The notes: generated by a model from the letters alone, not told the origin. Positions 36,022 through 45,362 are shown, counted from the first letter of the stretch. The stretch is 64,000 nt of DNA from Pseudogulbenkiania sp. MAI-1 (GCF_000527175.1 NZ_AZUR01000001.1:124001-188000); one strand, 5' to 3'. Numbers and translations are program-made.

Positions 36022-36699
36022 ATGCAATGGTTTGAATTCGACACGCCTGCCGACGCCGCCGCGGCGCTGGCCGAGGCGGTGAGCGCGGCGCTGGCGACGG
36101 CGATCCGCGAGCGCGGCGAGGCGGTGCTGGCGGTGTCCGGCGGACGCTCGCCGGTGGCCTTCCTGCAACGCCTGGCCCAGAGCGACCTCGACTGGGCGCG
36201 CCTGACGGTGACGCTGGTGGACGAGCGCCTGGTGCCGGAAGAGCACGCCGACAGCAACGCCGCCCTGGTGCGCGAGCATCTCCTCACCGGAGCCGCCGCC
36301 GCGGCGCGCTTCCTGCCGCTGGCCATCGTGCCCGCCGACGCTGCCGCCAGCCTGGCCGCCGCGCGCGCCGCCTACCGCCAGCCCGACGTGACGGTGCTCG
36401 GCATGGGCGACGACGGCCACACCGCCTCGCTGTTCCCGGCCGCGGCAGAACTCGCCGCCGGCCTCGCCCTGCCGTCGGCCGAACGGCTGATTACTGTCAC
36501 CCCGCCGGCCGCGCCGCACCAGCGCCTCAGCATGACGCTGGCGGCGCTGCTGGCCTCTGGCCGGCTGTTCCTGGCGATCCAGGGGCCGGCCAAGCGTCGC
36601 GTATTCGAACAAGCACGGCAGGCCGTCGACGACGCGCTGCCGATCAGTCATGTCCTGCATCACACGGAGGTACCGCTCGATGTTTACTGGGCGTCCTGA
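36022..36699 (+). CDS. pgl: 6-phosphogluconolactonase
   Basis: Hydrolyses 6-phosphogluconolactone to 6-phosphogluconate. 225 residues of the DevB/SolI type. It shows VSGGRSPVAFLQRL near the start, VTLVDERLVPEEHADSN, and the signature GMGDDGHTASLFP. It is separated from zwf by 220 bases carrying repeat C. Its end overlaps the start of glk by 20 bases. Confidence 0.95.
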   Translation: MQWFEFDTPADAAAALAEAVSAALATAIRERGEAVLAVSGGRSPVAFLQRLAQSDLDWARLTVTLVDERLVPEEHADSNAALVREHLLTGAAAAARFLPLAIVPADAAASLAAARAAYRQPDVTVLGMGDDGHTASLFPAAAELAAGLALPSAERLITVTPPAAPHQRLSMTLAALLASGRLFLAIQGPAKRRVFEQARQAVDDALPISHVLHHTEVPLDVYWAS

Positions 36700-37663
36700 C
36701 AGTTTTCCCTGGCTGGTGGCCGACATCGGCGGCACCAATGCCCGTTTCGCTCTCTATACCGGCGGCGCCGAACCGGAACAGATCAAGGTGCTGGCCTGTG
36801 CCGACTACCCGACGCTGGAAGCGGCAGTGCGCGCCTACCTCGCTACCACCGGCGCCACGGTGCGCCATGCCGCCATCGGCATCGCCAACCCGGTCACCGG
36901 CGACTGGGTGCAGATGACCAACCACCACTGGGCGTTCTCGATCGAGGCCACGCGCCAGGCGCTGGCGCTGGACTCGTTCTTGGTGATCAACGACTGGGCG
37001 GCGATGGCGCTGGCGCTGCCGCACCTGCCGGCCGACGCGCTGATCAAGGTCGGCGGCGGCGAGGCGGTGGCCGGTGCGCCGTGCGCGCTGATCGGCCCCG
37101 GCACAGGGCTCGGCGTGTCGGCCCTGGTGCCGCACGCCCACGGCGCCACGCCGGTGCCGGGCGAGGGCGGCCACGTCAGCTTCGCCCCGTTCGACGAGCG
37201 CGAGGCGCAGATCTGGCACTTCGCGCGCGAACGCTATGGCCACGTCTCGGCCGAGCGGCTGTTGTCCGGCCCCGGCTTGGTGCTGATCTACCAGGCGCTG
37301 GCCGCACTGGCGGGCGAGGAGGCCGAAGACCTCACCGCCGCTGACATCTCCACCCGCGCCCTGTCCGGCGAGTGTCCGCGCTGCCGCGAGACGCTGGACG
37401 CGTTCTGTGCCATGCTCGGCACTGCGGCGGCCAATCTCACCCTGACCCTGGGCGCGCGCGGCGGCGTCTACCTCGGCGGCGGCATCGTGCTGCGCCTGCT
37501 CGACTACTTCCAGACCTCGCCGTTCCGCGCCCGTTTCGAAGACAAGGGACGCTTCTCCGGCTACCTCGCCGCGGTGCCGGTCTACGTCATGACGCATGCC
37601 ATGCCGGCGCTGCTGGGCGCCACCGCCGCGCTGGCTGCGCACCTGGAGGAACAGCATGCTTGA
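36680..37663 (+). CDS. glk: Glucokinase
   Basis: Phosphorylates glucose entering as free sugar through the ABC transporter. 327 residues of the bacterial Glk family. The phosphate loop is LVADIGGTNARFAL; the active-site region includes LVINDWAAMALALPHL; ALIGPGTGLGVSALV and YLGGGIVLRLLDYF follow. The ATG at 36680 has GGAGG 9 bases upstream. Confidence 0.95.
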   Translation: MFTGRPDSFPWLVADIGGTNARFALYTGGAEPEQIKVLACADYPTLEAAVRAYLATTGATVRHAAIGIANPVTGDWVQMTNHHWAFSIEATRQALALDSFLVINDWAAMALALPHLPADALIKVGGGEAVAGAPCALIGPGTGLGVSALVPHAHGATPVPGEGGHVSFAPFDEREAQIWHFARERYGHVSAERLLSGPGLVLIYQALAALAGEEAEDLTAADISTRALSGECPRCRETLDAFCAMLGTAAANLTLTLGARGGVYLGGGIVLRLLDYFQTSPFRARFEDKGRFSGYLAAVPVYVMTHAMPALLGATAALAAHLEEQHA

Positions 37664-38507
37664 TCGTATCCGCAACCAGCTGGGCAGCCTGTCGGCGGCC
37701 GAACGCAAGGTCGCCGATCTGGTCCTGGAACAGCCCTACACCATGATGCAGGCGGCGGTGGCCGACATCGCCGCCAGCGCGGGGGTGAGCCAGCCGACGG
37801 TGATCCGTTTCTGCCGCTCGATGGGCTGTACCGGCCTGCCGGATTTCAAGCTCAAGCTGGCGGGCAGCCTGGTCACCGGCGTGCCCTACGTGCATTCCAG
37901 CGTGCGCCCGGAGGACCCCACCTCCGAGATCGCCGCCAAGGTGTTCGACAACACCGTCTCGGCGCTGATCAAGTGCCGCAACGACGTCAACCCGGCGGCG
38001 GTCAACGCCGCGCTCGAGCTCTTGGCCAACGCCAAGCGCATCGAATTCTACGGCCTGGGCAACTCCGGCATCATCGCCGCCGACGCCCAGCACAAGTTCT
38101 TCCGCTTCGGCATCCCCACCGTTGCCTACGCCGACACCCACACCCAGATCATGGCCGCCTCGGTGCTGGGGGAGGGTGACGTGCTGGTGGCCATCTCCAA
38201 CTCCGGCCGCACCGTCGAGCTGCTCGACGCGGTGGAAGTGGCGCTGGAGGCCGGCGCCAAGGTGGTGGCGATCACCGCCAGCGGCTCGCCGCTGGCGAAG
38301 CTGGCCAGCGTGACGCTGGTGGCCGACGCCCCGGAAGACACCGAAACCTATAGCCCGATGATCTCGCGCATCGTGCACCTGGTGCTGATCGACATCCTGG
38401 CCGTCGGCGTGGCGCTGCGACGCGGGCCGGGGGTGATCGGCCAGCTGGAAAAAACCAAGCTGAGCCTGCGTCCGAAACGCCAGGGCAGTCGGCACAGCGA
38501 TCTCTGA
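37656..38507 (+). CDS. hexR: RpiR-family regulator HexR
   Basis: 283 residues: an RpiR helix-turn-helix domain (1-77, with AASAGVSQPTVIRFCRSMG) and a SIS sugar-phosphate binding domain (about 115-255, with YGLGNSGIIAADAQHKFFR and ISNSGRTVELLDAVE). HexR represses Entner-Doudoroff genes and releases DNA when it binds KDPG. Placement between glk and pgi, and HexR-type palindromes at the edd and zwf promoters, support the name. The ATG at 37656 overlaps glk by 8 bases, with GGAGG upstream. Confidence 0.92.
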   Translation: MLDRIRNQLGSLSAAERKVADLVLEQPYTMMQAAVADIAASAGVSQPTVIRFCRSMGCTGLPDFKLKLAGSLVTGVPYVHSSVRPEDPTSEIAAKVFDNTVSALIKCRNDVNPAAVNAALELLANAKRIEFYGLGNSGIIAADAQHKFFRFGIPTVAYADTHTQIMAASVLGEGDVLVAISNSGRTVELLDAVEVALEAGAKVVAITASGSPLAKLASVTLVADAPEDTETYSPMISRIVHLVLIDILAVGVALRRGPGVIGQLEKTKLSLRPKRQGSRHSDL

Positions 38508-38516
38508 GGTTCCGTC

Positions 38517-40166
38517 ATGAGCGAACTGACCCGATTGCCCGCCTGGCAACAACTGTGGGAACACTTTGCCGAGGCGAAACAACTGCACATGCGCGACCTG
38601 TTCGACAGCGACCCGGAACGCGCCGAGCGCTACGCGCTGGAGGTGGGCGGGCTGCTGCTCGACTATTCCAAGAACCGCCTCACCGACGAGACCCTGACGC
38701 TCTTGATGCAGCTGGCGCGCGAGGCCGGCCTGCCGGCGCGCATCAAGGCCATGTTCAAGGGCGAAAAGCTCAACGTCACCGAGCAGCGCGCAGTGCTGCA
38801 CGTGGCCTTGCGCAACCGCACCAACGCGCCGATCCTGGTCGACGGCGAGGACGTTATGCCCAAGGTCAACTCGGTGCTAGAGCGCATGGGGCGCTTCGCC
38901 CATGCGGTGCGTTCCGGCGAGTGGCTGGGCTATACCAACCAGCCGATCACCGACATCGTCAACATCGGCATCGGCGGCTCGGACCTGGGCCCACTGATGG
39001 TGTGCAGCGCGCTGCGCCCCTACGCCCACCCGCGCATGACCATGCACTTCGTCTCCAACGTCGACGGCGCCCAGCTCAAGGAAACGCTCAAGCGTGTGCA
39101 TCCCGAGACCACGCTGTTCGTCATCGAGTCGAAGACCTTCACCACCCACGAGACGCTGACCAACGCCCACACCGCGCGCGACTGGTTCGTCGAGCGCGCG
39201 CGCGACGAGAAGGCCGTCGCCAAGCACTTCGTCGCGGTCTCGACCAACCAGCAGGCGGTGGCGGCGTTCGGCATCGATCCGGCCAACATGTTCGAGTTCT
39301 GGGACTGGGTCGGCGGGCGCTACAGCCTGTGGTCGGCGATCGGCCTGCCGATCATGCTGTATCTCGGCGAAGAGAACTTCATCGAGCTGTTGAACGGCGC
39401 GCACCTGATGGACCAGCACTTCCGCAACGCGCCGCTGGAAGCCAACATGCCGGTGCTGCTGGCGATGATCGGCGTGTGGTACATCAACTTCTTCGGCGGC
39501 GGCAGCCACGTCATCGCCCCGTACGACCAGTACCTGCACCGGCTGCCGGCCTTCATCCAGCAGCTCGACATGGAATCGAACGGCAAGCAGGTGATGCTCG
39601 ACGGCAGCCCGGTCGATTTCGAGACCGCGCCGATCATCTGGGGCGAGACCGGTATCAACGGCCAGCACGCCTTCTTCCAGCTGCTGCACCAGGGCACGCA
39701 CATCTCACCGATCGACCTGATCGCCTCGCTGGAAAACCGCTCCAGCCTGCCCGGGCACCACGAGATCCTGCTCGCCAACGTGTTCGCCCAGGCCGAGGCC
39801 TTCATGCGTGGCAAGACGGCGGACGAGGTGCGCGAAGAACTCGCGGCACAGGGGCTGGCGGGCGAGGCGCTGGAAAAGCTGGTGCCGCACAAGGTGTTCG
39901 GCGGCAACCGCCCGACCAACACCCTGCTGATGAGCCGCCTCGACCCGCGCAACCTCGGTTCGCTGATTGCGCTCTACGAGCACAAGATCTTCGTGCAGGG
40001 CGTGATCTGGCATATCAACAGCTTCGACCAGTGGGGGGTGGAACTCGGCAAGCAGCTCGCCAAGACCATCCACGCCGAACTCTCCGGCAAGAGCGGCCCG
40101 GCGCCACACGACAGCTCCACGTCGCGGCTGATTGCGGCGTATAAGCAGGCCAACGGGCGTAGCTGA
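38517..40166 (+). CDS. pgi: Glucose-6-phosphate isomerase
   Basis: Interconverts glucose-6-phosphate and fructose-6-phosphate, letting triose from the Entner-Doudoroff route cycle back. 549 residues. The family signatures are GGGSHVIAPYDQYLHRLPAF and the active-site stretch GQHAFFQLLHQGTH; NIGIGGSDLGPLM is the phosphate site. Last gene of the operon, 9 bases after hexR. Confidence 0.97.
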   Translation: MSELTRLPAWQQLWEHFAEAKQLHMRDLFDSDPERAERYALEVGGLLLDYSKNRLTDETLTLLMQLAREAGLPARIKAMFKGEKLNVTEQRAVLHVALRNRTNAPILVDGEDVMPKVNSVLERMGRFAHAVRSGEWLGYTNQPITDIVNIGIGGSDLGPLMVCSALRPYAHPRMTMHFVSNVDGAQLKETLKRVHPETTLFVIESKTFTTHETLTNAHTARDWFVERARDEKAVAKHFVAVSTNQQAVAAFGIDPANMFEFWDWVGGRYSLWSAIGLPIMLYLGEENFIELLNGAHLMDQHFRNAPLEANMPVLLAMIGVWYINFFGGGSHVIAPYDQYLHRLPAFIQQLDMESNGKQVMLDGSPVDFETAPIIWGETGINGQHAFFQLLHQGTHISPIDLIASLENRSSLPGHHEILLANVFAQAEAFMRGKTADEVREELAAQGLAGEALEKLVPHKVFGGNRPTNTLLMSRLDPRNLGSLIALYEHKIFVQGVIWHINSFDQWGVELGKQLAKTIHAELSGKSGPAPHDSSTSRLIAAYKQANGRS

Positions 40167-40176
40167 CCGCCCATCC

Positions 40177-40288
40177 CATTAGGCGGCTGCGCCTGCGCAT
40201 CTTGAGCGCCGGCAGTACTGCGTGCCAATCTTTGATTGGCTCAGCGATACGGAATCCTCATGTACTCCGTGTACATTCCGGTTCCTGT
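40177..40288. repeat. Dispersed intergenic repeat, family B, copy 1
   Basis: About 112 bp after pgi, matching 45371-45514. Shared parts are GCCTGCGCATCTTG, TGCGTGCCAATCT, GCTCAGCGAT, CGGAATCCTCATGT, TCCGTGTACA and TCCGGTTCCTG. It contains the hairpin GCCAATC-TTT-GATTGGC at 40224-40240, the same module as in repeat A copy 2, with a C/G to G/C change in the stem. Confidence 0.85.
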
Positions 40289-40402
40289 GCGCTGGCGGCA
40301 CTCAACCTGCTTTGGCTCGCTCACCTACTGGGATAGGCTCCGAGCCCTACCTGTGTAGGTTGGGCTGAACGCCGTGAAGCCCAACAACAGGCTGCACATA
40401 GC

Positions 40403-40440
40403 AAAACGCCACCGTTGAATACGGTGGCGTTTTGTTTTTC
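40403..40440 (+). terminator. Rho-independent terminator after pgi (bidirectional)
   Basis: A perfect 13-bp stem, AAAACGCCACCGT / ACGGTGGCGTTTT with a 5-base loop, is followed by GTTTTTC. On the minus strand it can also end the alkyltransferase-like gene, whose stop lies 20 bases away. Confidence 0.9.
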
Positions 40441-40460
40441 AGGGCTGGCCGAAGCCGGGA

Positions 40461-40784
40461 TCAGACGTCCTCGCCCGCCCCCGGCCAGCCGTAGCGCTCG
40501 AGGTCGACACGGCCTGAGGCCGTCAGCTCGACCCCCTCGTGTTCCAGCAGCAGGCGCTGGTGGTCGGCACCGGGCGTGCCGGGGCGGGCGATGCGGCCGC
40601 CGGCGCCCACCACGCGCTGCCACGGCACGCTGATGCCGTCCGGCAGATGGCCGAGCAGGTGCCCGACGTGGCGGGCGTGACGCGGCCAGCCGGCCAGCTC
40701 GGCGAGCCGGCCGTAGGTGCTGACACGGCCTGGCGGGATGCGCGCCACCAGCGCCAGCACCGCGCGCGCGAACTCGGGCGGCAT
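40461..40784 (-). CDS. Alkyltransferase-like protein (ATL)
   Basis: 107 residues; MGMT DNA-binding domain only. Where active O6-methylguanine methyltransferases have PCHRV, this protein has PWQRVV: the alkyl-accepting Cys is Trp, as in ATL proteins. The recognition part IPPGRVSTYGRLAELAG and the HTH are intact. ATLs bind O6-alkylguanine without repairing it and hand the lesion to nucleotide excision repair. The ATG at 40784 shares its A with the upstream stop (TGATG), so it is coupled to the MBL gene. Confidence 0.88.
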   Translation of the reverse strand: MPPEFARAVLALVARIPPGRVSTYGRLAELAGWPRHARHVGHLLGHLPDGISVPWQRVVGAGGRIARPGTPGADHQRLLLEHEGVELTASGRVDLERYGWPGAGEDV

Positions 40785-41434
40785 CAGCGGTAGCGCGCGT
40801 CGGCGACGAAGGGGTTGTAGCGCTTCTCGTCGCCGATGGTGGTGTAGGGGCCGTGGCCCGGCACCACCACGGTCTCCTCCGGTAGCACGAACAGCTTGCC
40901 GCGGATGGCGTCGAGCAACTGCTGGTGGTTGCCGCGCGGGAAGTCGGTGCGGCCGATCGAGCCCTGGAACAGCACGTCGCCGGCGATCAGCAGGCCGGCC
41001 TTGGGGCTGTAGAACACCACGTGGCCGGGGGTGTGGCCGGGGCAGTGCAGCACCTCCAGCACCTCGTCGCCCACCGTCACGGTGTCGCCTTCTTCCAGCC
41101 AGCGGTCCGGCGTCACCGCCTCGGCGGGCGGGAAGCCGAACATCTGGCCCTGATTCGGCAGCTGGTCGAGCCAGAAGCTCTCCTCGCGCTGCGGTCCCTC
41201 CACCGGTACGCCGAGGCGGCGCGCCAGCGGCATGGTGGCGCCGGCATGGTCGATGTGGCCGTGGGTCAGCAGTATCTTGTCCACGAGCAGGCCGCGCGCC
41301 TCCACCTCGGCCAGGATACGGTCGATGTCGCCGCCCGGGTCGACGATGGCGGAGCGCTTCGTGACGTCGCACCACAGCAGGGAACAGTTCTGGGCGAACG
41401 GGGTGACGGGAACGGTGTGCAGTTTCAGGCTCAT
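40784..41434 (-). CDS. MBL-fold metallo-hydrolase, YcbL/glyoxalase II-like
   Basis: 216 residues. The zinc motif is LTHGHIDHAG (THxHxDH); further ligands are in LHCPGHTPGHVVFY, IAGDVLFQGSIGRTDFP and VVPGHGPYTTIGDEKRYNPF. This is the short YcbL branch of glyoxalase II-like enzymes, without the C-terminal GloB domain. It probably hydrolyses a thioester such as S-lactoylglutathione; the true substrate is uncertain. It forms an operon with the ATL gene. Confidence 0.9.
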   Translation of the reverse strand: MSLKLHTVPVTPFAQNCSLLWCDVTKRSAIVDPGGDIDRILAEVEARGLLVDKILLTHGHIDHAGATMPLARRLGVPVEGPQREESFWLDQLPNQGQMFGFPPAEAVTPDRWLEEGDTVTVGDEVLEVLHCPGHTPGHVVFYSPKAGLLIAGDVLFQGSIGRTDFPRGNHQQLLDAIRGKLFVLPEETVVVPGHGPYTTIGDEKRYNPFVADARYR

Positions 41435-41610
41435 GGGTGGGTGGTAGTACGTCGAATGGCGATGCTGCATTGTGCCATGGCGTCAAGGGGCAGGGTACCG
41501 GCCAGGGTGACATGCCATACCAATTGTGCATGACGTCGGACAGCACCCTGGCGTAACATGCGGCAATCGCCGTCGAGGACAACCCGACGGGCAATCCGCG
41601 GAGTGTCACC

Positions 41611-43602
41611 TTGAGCTTGAGATGGAAATCGGCACTGGCGCTGGCCGCGCTGTTCGCCGTACTGTTGTTGCTGATGCTGCTGGCCGGCAATTTTGCCGTG
41701 CATTCGATCCGCCAGCATTACGGTGCGGCCTTCGCGCGCGATCACTCGCTGCTGCAGAAACAGAAACTGGTCACCCAGCTGTCGCGCGAGCTGGCGCTGT
41801 CGCAGCGCCTGGCCGAACTGGCCGTGACCCGCGACTGGCTGCGCGACGAGCAGAATTCGGCCAAGCGCCGGGCCTTCTTCCGCGAGGCCGAGGGCTTCCG
41901 CCGTGCTTTTGCCGACCGTTCCTACTCCATCGTGGTCGACCGTTCGCTGCACTATTACTTCAGCGACGAGCGGCGTATCGCCACGGCCTCCGAGCCACGC
42001 TACACCCTCAAGCCGGCCGCCGCGCAGGACAGCTGGTATTTCGCCACGCGCCAGACGGTACGAGACTATGCGCTCAACGTGAACCCGGACGACCAGGTCA
42101 AGGTGACCAAGGTGTGGTTCAACGTGATGATCCGCGACGGCAACGAGGTGCTCGGGCTGGCCGGTACCGGGCTCGAGCTGTCGCGCTTCCTGCGCGAATT
42201 CGTCGGCTCGGCCCCGGCCGGCGTCAGCAACATCATCGTCAACGGCCAGGGCGTGATCCAGGCGCATCCCGATGTCCGCTTGATCCAGTACGCCGCCGTG
42301 TCCCAGACCGGCTCCGCCAAGACCTTGTACCGGCTGGTCCGTCCTGCCGAGCAGAATGCCTTGGGCGACGCCTTTGCCGCCCTCAAGGCTGCGCCGGCAG
42401 GGGAGCGGTTGGTCTCGGTCACGCTGCAGGGGCAGCCGCGGCTGATGGGCATCTCCTATATTCCCGAACTCGACTGGTATGTGATCAGCGCCGTCGATCT
42501 GGCCGCTGCCACGGTACTGGACGAGCGTCTGCTGGCGACGCTGGCAGCGGGTGCCCTGCTGGTGATGGTGGCGCTCGGGCTGCTGGTCACCTTCGGCATC
42601 GACCGCCTGGTGCTCAATCCGCTGGCGCGGCTGCATCGTTCGGTGGCCCAGCTGTCCGGCGGCGACTACCGCATCGAGCTGCGCTCGCGCCGCGACGACG
42701 AACTGGGCGATCTCACGCGCGCCTTCAACCGCATGGCGGGCGAGATCCGCAGCCATACCGAGAAGCTGGAGCAACGCATCGAGGAGCGCACGCGCGACCT
42801 GGCACAGGCCAACGAGCAGGTGCTGCTCACGCACCGGGCGATGCAGGACAGCATCCGCTACGCCAGCCTGATCCAGAATGCCATCCTGCCGCACGGCCAG
42901 CTGGCCGAGACGCTGGGCGACGAGCATTTCCTGCTGTGGAAGCCGCGCGACGTGGTCGGCGGCGACTTCTACGTCTGCCGCACCGGCCCCGGGCGCTGCC
43001 TGCTGGGCGTGGTCGACTGCGCCGGCCACGGCGTGCCCGGCGCCTTCATGACGATGATCGCCCAGACCGCCTTCGACGTCGCGGTCAGCGAGCTCGGCTT
43101 GACCGATCCGGCGGCGCTCTTGGAGCGCATGGACAACGTGGTGCGCGCCATGCTGCGCAACGAGGCCGGCGCGCGCCACATCGCCACCAGCATGGACGCC
43201 GGCTTGTGCGCCGTCGACTTCGCCAACGGTACGCTGACCTTCGCCGGGGCACGGCTGGCGCTCTACTGGAGCGACGGTGAAGAGGATGGCGAGATCGCCG
43301 GCGAGCGCTGCGGCATCGCCGACCGCAAGCCGGGGCAGTTCCGCAACCACGTCGTGACGCTGCGTCGCGACGTCAGCTATTACCTTACCACCGACGGCTT
43401 CCTCGACCAGGCCGGCGGCGAGAAGGGCTACGGTTTCGGCCGCCGCCGCTTCGCCGAGCTGTTGCGGCGCCACGCGCGCCTGCCGGCGGCGCAGCAGCGC
43501 GAGGCGTTCCAGCAATGCCTGGCCGACTACCAGGGCGAGCAGGTCCAGCGCGACGACATCACGGTGCTCGGCTTCCGCTTCGGACGCCTGGCCGGACAAT
43601 GA
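41611..43602 (+). CDS. siaA: SiaA-like membrane PP2C (SpoIIE) phosphatase
   Basis: 663 residues: first membrane helix (about 8-30), a periplasmic dCache-like sensor domain (about 31-300), second helix (about 308-332), HAMP (about 333-385), coiled coil, and a SpoIIE/PP2C phosphatase domain (about 420-660). The phosphatase domain has metal-site residues in RDVVGGDFYV, VVDCAGHGVPGAF and TTDGFLDQAGG. In P. aeruginosa SiaA dephosphorylates SiaC so that SiaC can switch on the cyclase SiaD. The start is TTG at 41611; GGAG lies 7 bases upstream, and no better start fits. Heads a four-gene operon. Confidence 0.9.
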   Translation: MSLRWKSALALAALFAVLLLLMLLAGNFAVHSIRQHYGAAFARDHSLLQKQKLVTQLSRELALSQRLAELAVTRDWLRDEQNSAKRRAFFREAEGFRRAFADRSYSIVVDRSLHYYFSDERRIATASEPRYTLKPAAAQDSWYFATRQTVRDYALNVNPDDQVKVTKVWFNVMIRDGNEVLGLAGTGLELSRFLREFVGSAPAGVSNIIVNGQGVIQAHPDVRLIQYAAVSQTGSAKTLYRLVRPAEQNALGDAFAALKAAPAGERLVSVTLQGQPRLMGISYIPELDWYVISAVDLAAATVLDERLLATLAAGALLVMVALGLLVTFGIDRLVLNPLARLHRSVAQLSGGDYRIELRSRRDDELGDLTRAFNRMAGEIRSHTEKLEQRIEERTRDLAQANEQVLLTHRAMQDSIRYASLIQNAILPHGQLAETLGDEHFLLWKPRDVVGGDFYVCRTGPGRCLLGVVDCAGHGVPGAFMTMIAQTAFDVAVSELGLTDPAALLERMDNVVRAMLRNEAGARHIATSMDAGLCAVDFANGTLTFAGARLALYWSDGEEDGEIAGERCGIADRKPGQFRNHVVTLRRDVSYYLTTDGFLDQAGGEKGYGFGRRRFAELLRRHARLPAAQQREAFQQCLADYQGEQVQRDDITVLGFRFGRLAGQ

Positions 43603-43627
43603 GCGATTACGACAGAAAGGAGAGTCC

Positions 43628-44170
43628 ATGGAGCAGGTCGACGTGCTATCGCTGAGGGAAGCCTTCATCCGCCAAGGCATCATGCTGTGCTTCAACGGCC
43701 CCTTCTCGGCCACGCTGATCGAGGAGATAGGCCAGGCCTTGCGCAAGCACATGCAGGGACTGCAAGAGTCGCAATCGGCCGTGACCGACGTGTTCTCGGT
43801 GTACATCGAGCTGACCCAGAACATCCGCCACTACACCGCCCTGCGCGGCCTGGAGGGGGCCGACGCGCACGCCACGCTGATCGTGTCGCGCTCGGAGGAC
43901 GGCCGCTACGTGGTCAGCGCCGGCAACGTCGTCACGGCGGACGACGGCGCGGCGCTGGTGGCGCGCATCGAGGCGCTCGCCCGGCTCGATAAGGCCGAAC
44001 TCAAGGCCGAGTACAAGCACCAGCTGCGCCAGCCACGTGACCCGGCCGCCAAGACCGGCGCCGGGCTGGGGCTGATCGACCTGGCACGCCGGGCGCGCGA
44101 ACCCTTGGGTTGCTCGCTCACCGGGCTGGAGCGGGGGTTGTCGTTTTTCAGTTTACGCGTAGTGATTTGA
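43628..44170 (+). CDS. siaB: SiaB-like SiaC kinase
   Basis: 180 residues, cytoplasmic. It resembles the SiaB family: FSVYIELTQNIRHYTALRG includes the N-box-like Asn/His stretch of a histidine-kinase-type ATPase fold, and TGAGLGLIDLARRA is a G-box. SiaB phosphorylates SiaC on Thr and so opposes SiaA. It is 25 bases after siaA with ribosome site AAAGGAG. Confidence 0.88.
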   Translation: MEQVDVLSLREAFIRQGIMLCFNGPFSATLIEEIGQALRKHMQGLQESQSAVTDVFSVYIELTQNIRHYTALRGLEGADAHATLIVSRSEDGRYVVSAGNVVTADDGAALVARIEALARLDKAELKAEYKHQLRQPRDPAAKTGAGLGLIDLARRAREPLGCSLTGLERGLSFFSLRVVI

Positions 44171-44180
44171 CGAGGTTGAC

Positions 44181-44558
44181 ATGCAAGATCTGATTGTCCA
44201 GGGCAACGGCTCAATCCCGGCCATCCGGGCGGACTGGGCGGCAGGCTGTCTGGAAATGACCGGGGACTCCTATCCCGAGAACGCTTTCGAGCTGTACCAG
44301 CCGGTGATCGACTGGATCGAGTCCTTTCTCGCCGGCGAAGAGCGCCCGCTGCGGCTGCAGTTGCAACTGCTCTACCTCAATACCAGCAGCATCCGCGCCA
44401 TGATGGACGTGCTCGATCTGCTGCAGGGGGCGCACGAGAAGGGCCGCGCCGTCGGCCTGGAATGGCGCTACGAGCGCGAGAACGAGCGGGTGGCGGAGCT
44501 GGCCGAAGAGTTCCGCGAGGATTACACCTTCCCGTTCGACATCGTCGCCCACGACTGA
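44181..44558 (+). CDS. siaC: SiaC-like switch protein
   Basis: 125 residues of the DUF1987/SiaC family. The phospho-acceptor is recognisable: Thr68 in LYLNTSSIRAMMDVLDLL, the same position as Thr68 of P. aeruginosa SiaC. The fold resembles STAS anti-sigma-antagonists. Unphosphorylated SiaC binds and activates the diguanylate cyclase SiaD. It lies 10 bases after siaB and 15 before siaD. Confidence 0.9.
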   Translation: MQDLIVQGNGSIPAIRADWAAGCLEMTGDSYPENAFELYQPVIDWIESFLAGEERPLRLQLQLLYLNTSSIRAMMDVLDLLQGAHEKGRAVGLEWRYERENERVAELAEEFREDYTFPFDIVAHD

Positions 44559-44573
44559 ACCGGCGGAGCCGCC

Positions 44574-45362
44574 ATGAAACAGCACGAGCAGCTGGAAGAG
44601 CGCATCGAAGCCCTGTTGGCCGACGCCGCCCACGCCGGGCACCCCCTGCATGAGGCGCTCGGTGCGCTGTTCGAGCGCTACCGCGAGCAGACCCGGCAGA
44701 TCGAGCGGGTGAGCCGCATCGCCGACCGCTACCAGGACGCCGAGCGCGACCGTGGTCTGAGCTACGCCGCGCGTTACCAGCGCCAGCTGCGCCAGGTCGA
44801 AAAGATCGTGCGCATCAGCGACCGCTACCAGAGCATGCTGCGCGACATGAACGAGCGCCTGCACTGGCTCTCCAGCCGCGACGAGCTGACCGGCCTGCCC
44901 AACCGCCGCCATGCACTACTGCGGCTGCGCCAGGAGTTGCAGCGGCTGGGCCGGCATGGCGGGCAGTTCTGCCTGGCGCTGGCCGATGTCGACCATTTCA
45001 AGAGCATCAACGATTCCTACGGCCACGACGTCGGCGACCGGGCGCTGGCGGCCATCGCCAATGGTCTGTCGGAAGGGGTGCGCGAGTATGATCTTTGTGC
45101 GCGCTGGGGCGGCGAGGAATTCCTGCTGCTGTTCCCGCAGTCCGGGCTGGAAGAAGTGCAGGGCGTGCTGGAGCGCTTGCGCGGGCAATTGGCCGTCCTG
45201 AGCGGGCAACTGCTGCCGGCCGGTGCGGCGGTGTTCACCCTGTCGTTCGGGCTGACCCTTTGTCGCGACTCCGCCGAAGCGGTCGACGCCATGCTGCAGC
45301 GTGTCGACCGGGCGCTGTACCAGGCCAAGGGGCAGGGGCGCGACTGCATCGTGATCGGCTAA
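44574..45362 (+). CDS. siaD: SiaD-like diguanylate cyclase
   Basis: 262 residues: an N-terminal helical stalk (1-100), the SiaC-binding and dimerising part in Pseudomonas, and a GGDEF domain (about 103-262). The active site is GGEEF at 179-183, with an RxxD inhibitory site (Arg170-Asp173) five residues before it. Makes cyclic di-GMP when SiaC is dephosphorylated, promoting aggregation or biofilm. Last gene of siaABCD. Confidence 0.92.
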   Translation: MKQHEQLEERIEALLADAAHAGHPLHEALGALFERYREQTRQIERVSRIADRYQDAERDRGLSYAARYQRQLRQVEKIVRISDRYQSMLRDMNERLHWLSSRDELTGLPNRRHALLRLRQELQRLGRHGGQFCLALADVDHFKSINDSYGHDVGDRALAAIANGLSEGVREYDLCARWGGEEFLLLFPQSGLEEVQGVLERLRGQLAVLSGQLLPAGAAVFTLSFGLTLCRDSAEAVDAMLQRVDRALYQAKGQGRDCIVIG

